In this document: positions 63,409-64,000 of the stretch, piece after piece | Layout: each line of letters begins with the position of its first letter | Numbering within the stretch: the first letter of the stretch is position 1 | NCBI GenBank assembly: GCA_946402065.1 | Contig: CAMIVR010000012.1 | Coordinates: 1 to 64,000, forward strand | Reading direction: 5' to 3' | Length of the DNA stretch: 64,000 bases | DNA from: an uncultured Brevibacillus sp. | Lineage (GTDB): Bacteria > Bacillota > Bacilli > Brevibacillales > Brevibacillaceae | Notes under the pieces: model-generated | What the model saw: only the letters and a program-made list of their open reading frames with translations | Told to the model about the DNA's origin: nothing | Databases searched by the model: none | Made by a program: the position numbers and the translations under genes

Positions 63409-64000
63409 TGTACGAGTGCGTGTCCGCTCTGATAGTTTTAACGCCACCGACTCTGCGAAATTCTTTGTCTTCCAATATTCGCAGCAGCTTAACTTGTAAA
63501 TCCATCGGCATATCGCCAATCTCATCCAAAAACAGCGTTCCTTTATCGGCAAGTTCAAAAAAACCCGGTTTCCCGCTTTTCGCAGCTCCGGTAAATGCTC
63601 CTGATTCATAGCCAAAAAACTCACTTTCCATCAGACTCTCAGGGATGGCTCCGCAATTCACCTTAATAAACGCCTCCCCTGATCGCTTGCTCTGGTTATG
63701 GAGAAATTTTGCAATGACTTCTTTTCCGACTCCTGACTCTCCCCGCAGCATGACAACCGAGTCAAACGGAGCAACCTTTAATGCCGACAGCAGTACCTGT
63801 ATAAATGACTTCCATCTCGTGATTTTCGTGAAACAAAGTGACAGACTGTTTGGTCTCCAATACTTTTAAGGTGCTGGATACTGGGATAAGACCTTCTTGA
63901 ACCATATCTCGAATGTTTCTGCCCACTAGCTTCCCTTTTGTTCTTTTGATAAACCGCTCATAAGCTGGATTTATTTTTATAATGGTTCCTTCATGGTCTG
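63398..64000 (-). pseudogene. Degenerate sigma-54-dependent regulator, cut by window edge
   Basis: Two frames carry the remains. Residues from the right edge (about 63772-64000) read as a PAS domain (GTIIKINPAYERFIKRTKGKLVGRNI). A different frame (63398-63790) reads as the front of an AAA+ domain with Walker A GESGVGKE, the GAFTGA loop and Walker [11 protein letters not shown]. Linker sequence between PAS and AAA+ is missing and the frame shifts there. The AAA+ part stops after GGVKTIRAD, where normal proteins continue for some 250 residues, and passes into the chemotaxis receptor fragment. It cannot make a working activator. Confidence 0.78.

Overview
The window comes from a low-to-moderate GC, endospore-forming member of the Bacillota, most likely Paenibacillaceae and close to Brevibacillus. 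Supporting features are an alpha/beta-type small acid-soluble spore protein, a YjcZ-type sporulation microprotein, a His/Tyr/Pro-rich spore-coat-like protein, paired deoxynucleoside kinases, a YfkAB radical SAM protein, strong AGGAGG ribosome-binding sites with frequent GTG/TTG starts, and many intrinsic terminators. This assignment rests on gene content alone. No rRNA, tRNA, CRISPR array or intact insertion sequence was seen.

Layout. 0-5 kb: the edge of a DUF1385 gene, yfkAB, a spore SASP, a nitrilase-family hydrolase, a LysM protein and an M24-fold protein. 5-9.5 kb: a class I fumarase broken by a frameshift, then a secreted beta-propeller protein and a TPR protein. 9.8-13.4 kb: sporulation and coat-like small proteins, hutH behind a leader hairpin, and an unknown protein. 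13.7-19.1 kb: short single genes (thioesterase, DUF3109, TetR/DUF4188, DinB, pterin dehydratase, arylamine N-acetyltransferase) plus a remnant of a ureohydrolase (HutG-like) gene. 19.1-24 kb: an ECF sigma factor, its anti-sigma factor, an exported protein and a pirin. 24.2-34.6 kb: a visibly more AT-rich block with D-serine dehydratase and a divergent XRE-cupin regulator. It also holds an M20 peptidase plus amino-acid ABC transporter operon behind a sigma-54 promoter, the cognate sigma-54 activator, and a beta-lactamase-fold D-aminopeptidase-like hydrolase. It looks like an acquired module for scavenging D-amino acids or small peptides.

34.7-49.1 kb: a YcdB/YcdC-type exported protein and a compact eight-gene operon. 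The operon encodes an exported membrane protein, an ABC-2 ATPase and permease, a Gln-rich membrane protein, a MoxR AAA+ ATPase, a DUF58 protein and two von Willebrand A membrane proteins. This looks like a cell-envelope machine of unknown function. 49.4-55.2 kb: deoxynucleoside kinases, a TetR-MFS efflux pair with matching operators, an aminoglycoside nucleotidyltransferase-like gene and pyrD. 55.3-62.3 kb: a five-gene operon of RND pump, adaptor, four-helix membrane protein, response regulator and histidine kinase. The kinase input domain resembles the heme sensor HssS, and a direct repeat close to the HssR box lies at the operon promoter. 62.4-64 kb: two degenerate genes (a chemotaxis receptor and a sigma-54 regulator) fused head to tail by deletion.

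The most interesting candidates are the HssRS-like RND efflux operon, the sigma-54-controlled D-amino-acid/peptide module, the MoxR/VWA/ABC operon and the hutH attenuator-like leader.
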